From positions 124,001 to 188,000 of the forward strand of contig NZ_BMTR01000005.1 of assembly GCF_014649775.1 (NCBI RefSeq): a stretch of DNA of 64,000 nt. Reading direction: 5' to 3'. A model generated the notes under the pieces. That model was not told the DNA's origin and searched no databases. It saw only the letters and a list, made by a program, of their open reading frames with translations. This document shows positions 62,852 through 64,000 of the stretch, piece by piece (position 1 is the first letter of the stretch; the number at the start of each line of letters is the position of its first letter). The position numbers were made by a program, and so were the translations under genes. This DNA comes from Streptomyces longisporoflavus. GTDB lineage: Bacteria; Actinomycetota; Actinomycetes; Streptomycetales; Streptomycetaceae.

Positions 62852-64000
62852 GTGGCGAATGTTGAGCACCGGGGACCGGGAAACACCTTCGGGGCGGGAG
62901 CACCGGGTGCACCGCAGGCGCGGATCGGGGCGGTCCGCGCCGCCCTCTGGCTGATCGCCGCCGTACTGGCGCTGCGGCAGCTGATCGTCGTCCTGCGCAC
63001 GCCGGAGAGCGAGCGGCTCACCGATCTGGAGACCTGGATCGGTCCGGAGGGCGTCCTCCATGTGAACGGCTCCTTCTACGACACGGACAAGTTCACCGGC
63101 ACGCCCTTCGCGGGACTCGTGCTCAAACCGTTCTCCCGCGCCGCCGAACAGGCGCTCGGCTGGGGCTGGACGTTCGGCACGCTGATCCTGGTCGTCATCC
63201 TCGGCCTGGTCGCCGCCCGCGCCCTGCCGCAGCCCGTGTCCCGGCGCACCTCACTGCTCGCCGCGCCCGTCGCGATCTGCCTCCTGATGCTGTCGCTCCC
63301 GGTGCGCAACACCCTGTACCTCGGCCAGACCAGCATCCTTCCCGTTCTCCTCGTCCTGCTCGGATGCTTCGCGGTCCGCGGGGAACGCGCCAGCGGCGTC
63401 CTCGTCGGCGTCGCGGCCGCGCTCCAGCCCACCGTGCTGCTCTTCGCCGCGCTGTTCTGGTTCACCGGCCGCAGACGCGCCGCCCTCTCCACCGGCGCCA
63501 CCTTCCTGGCCTGCACCGCGCTCGCCTGGGCCGCGATGCCGCACGACTCGTGGACGTACTGGATCCACCACCTTGCGGGAGCGGGCCTCGGCGCGAACCC
63601 GGGCGGCCTCGCCAACCAGTCGCTGCACGGCGCGCTGCTCCGGTTCGGCCTCGAAGGGCCCCTGGAGATCACCCTCTTCGTCGTCCTGGGGCTGACCGTC
63701 ATCGGGTTCGGCCTGCGCCGTGCCGTGCGCTACGCCGAGGACGGGCAGCTGCTGCTCGCCGTCGCGATCACCGGCTGCGTCGCGGTCGCCGTCTCGCCGA
63801 CGACCTGGCAGCACCAGCTCCTGTGGGTGCTGCTCGCGGTGGTCGGCCGGGTCGGCAAGAAGCAGTCCGACCGGTACATGTGGCCGGTGGCCGTCGTCCT
63901 CGTGTCGACGCTGCCCGCGAAGATGATGCTGCCGAACATGCCGGTCGTGGAGCCGATCCGCGACAACATCGTGCTGATCGCCGCCCTCGCCGCCGCCACC
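62852..64000 (+). CDS. GT87 (DUF2029) mannosyltransferase, 3' end missing
   Basis: The first 383 residues are present; the gene runs off the right edge. It is a multi-helix polyprenyl-sugar-dependent glycosyltransferase of the PimE/GT87 type. After a short lead, VRAALWLIAAVLALRQLIVV is TM1, a luminal loop SFYDTDKFTGTPFAGLVLKP follows with the acidic catalytic pattern, and LPVRNTLYLGQTSILPVLLVLLG and SPTTWQHQLLWVLLAV are family landmarks. It would mannosylate lipids or glycans outside the membrane. GTG 62852 is the inferred start (GGGAGG 11 nt upstream). Confidence 0.82.
   Translation, partial: MANVEHRGPGNTFGAGAPGAPQARIGAVRAALWLIAAVLALRQLIVVLRTPESERLTDLETWIGPEGVLHVNGSFYDTDKFTGTPFAGLVLKPFSRAAEQALGWGWTFGTLILVVILGLVAARALPQPVSRRTSLLAAPVAICLLMLSLPVRNTLYLGQTSILPVLLVLLGCFAVRGERASGVLVGVAAALQPTVLLFAALFWFTGRRRAALSTGATFLACTALAWAAMPHDSWTYWIHHLAGAGLGANPGGLANQSLHGALLRFGLEGPLEITLFVVLGLTVIGFGLRRAVRYAEDGQLLLAVAITGCVAVAVSPTTWQHQLLWVLLAVVGRVGKKQSDRYMWPVAVVLVSTLPAKMMLPNMPVVEPIRDNIVLIAALAAAT

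Noticed and set aside
62596..63814. Minus-strand ORFs opposite the right-end gene
   Set aside because: They are shadows of the GT87 mannosyltransferase, whose translated sequence shows clear membrane helices and family motifs.

Overview
This window looks like part of a Streptomyces chromosome, probably the core region. It has very high GC, long overlapping GC-frame ORFs on both strands, many GTG starts and GC-rich hairpin terminators. The gene order fabF-acpP-fabH-fabD-fasR ... aceE - DUF3052 - peroxiredoxin - terD - terD - DUF475 is the arrangement I know from the S. coelicolor SCO2390-SCO2366 neighbourhood. There is no phage, IS element, rRNA or CRISPR; one tRNA (Val, TAC) is present.

Layout. 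1-4.5 kb: fatty-acid synthase operon and its activator fasR. 4.5-8.7 kb: pirin, serine hydrolase, GNAT, and a MerR regulator with an aldo/keto reductase. 8.9-16 kb: a membrane acyltransferase/alpha-beta hydrolase operon, a NarL-type two-component system, a DUF4429 protein and a second hydrolase paralogue. Four CATACC-N2-GGTATG palindromes flag the first operon and the two-component operon as one regulon. 16-19.2 kb: divergent TetR/MFS pair and a secreted I36 inhibitor. 19.3-23.6 kb: pyruvate dehydrogenase E1, DUF3052, peroxiredoxin. 23.7-33.2 kb: a ter-type cluster of four TerD/TerA-like proteins, a DUF475 membrane protein, a CitE-like lyase, a 912-residue fusion with two phosphoribosyltransferase-like domains plus a PELOTA-like domain, and a HAD phosphatase. 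Together these suggest a metal-linked membrane stress complex with a pathway to a nucleoside-like metabolite.

33.4-49.9 kb: FmdB zinc ribbon, Entner-Doudoroff enzymes (aldolase and kinase), several poorly characterised membrane proteins, tRNA-Val, an orphan receiver protein, a helical-repeat membrane protein, DedA, CuZn-SOD-like, a DoxX protein preceded by a strong iron box, an FAD oxidoreductase and a PhoD-like phosphatase. 50-64 kb: secreted HNH nuclease, a manganese (yybP-ykoY) riboswitch in front of a GDT1-family transporter, HAD phosphatase, a peptidoglycan-binding membrane protein, an MFS pump fused to a MarR-like winged helix, GNAT, LysE, an MhuD-like haem monooxygenase, DUF1992, FHA, O-methyltransferase, serpin, an MHS transporter and a partial GT87 mannosyltransferase.

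Recurrent themes are metal homeostasis (Fe, Mn, haem, ter), probable leaderless promoters with the -10 box 6-8 nt before the start codon, and an unusual load of degenerate tandem repeats in the gaps. Several of these repeats duplicate the stop-codon end of the neighbouring gene. All domain calls were made by eye from translated sequence; no database search was run.
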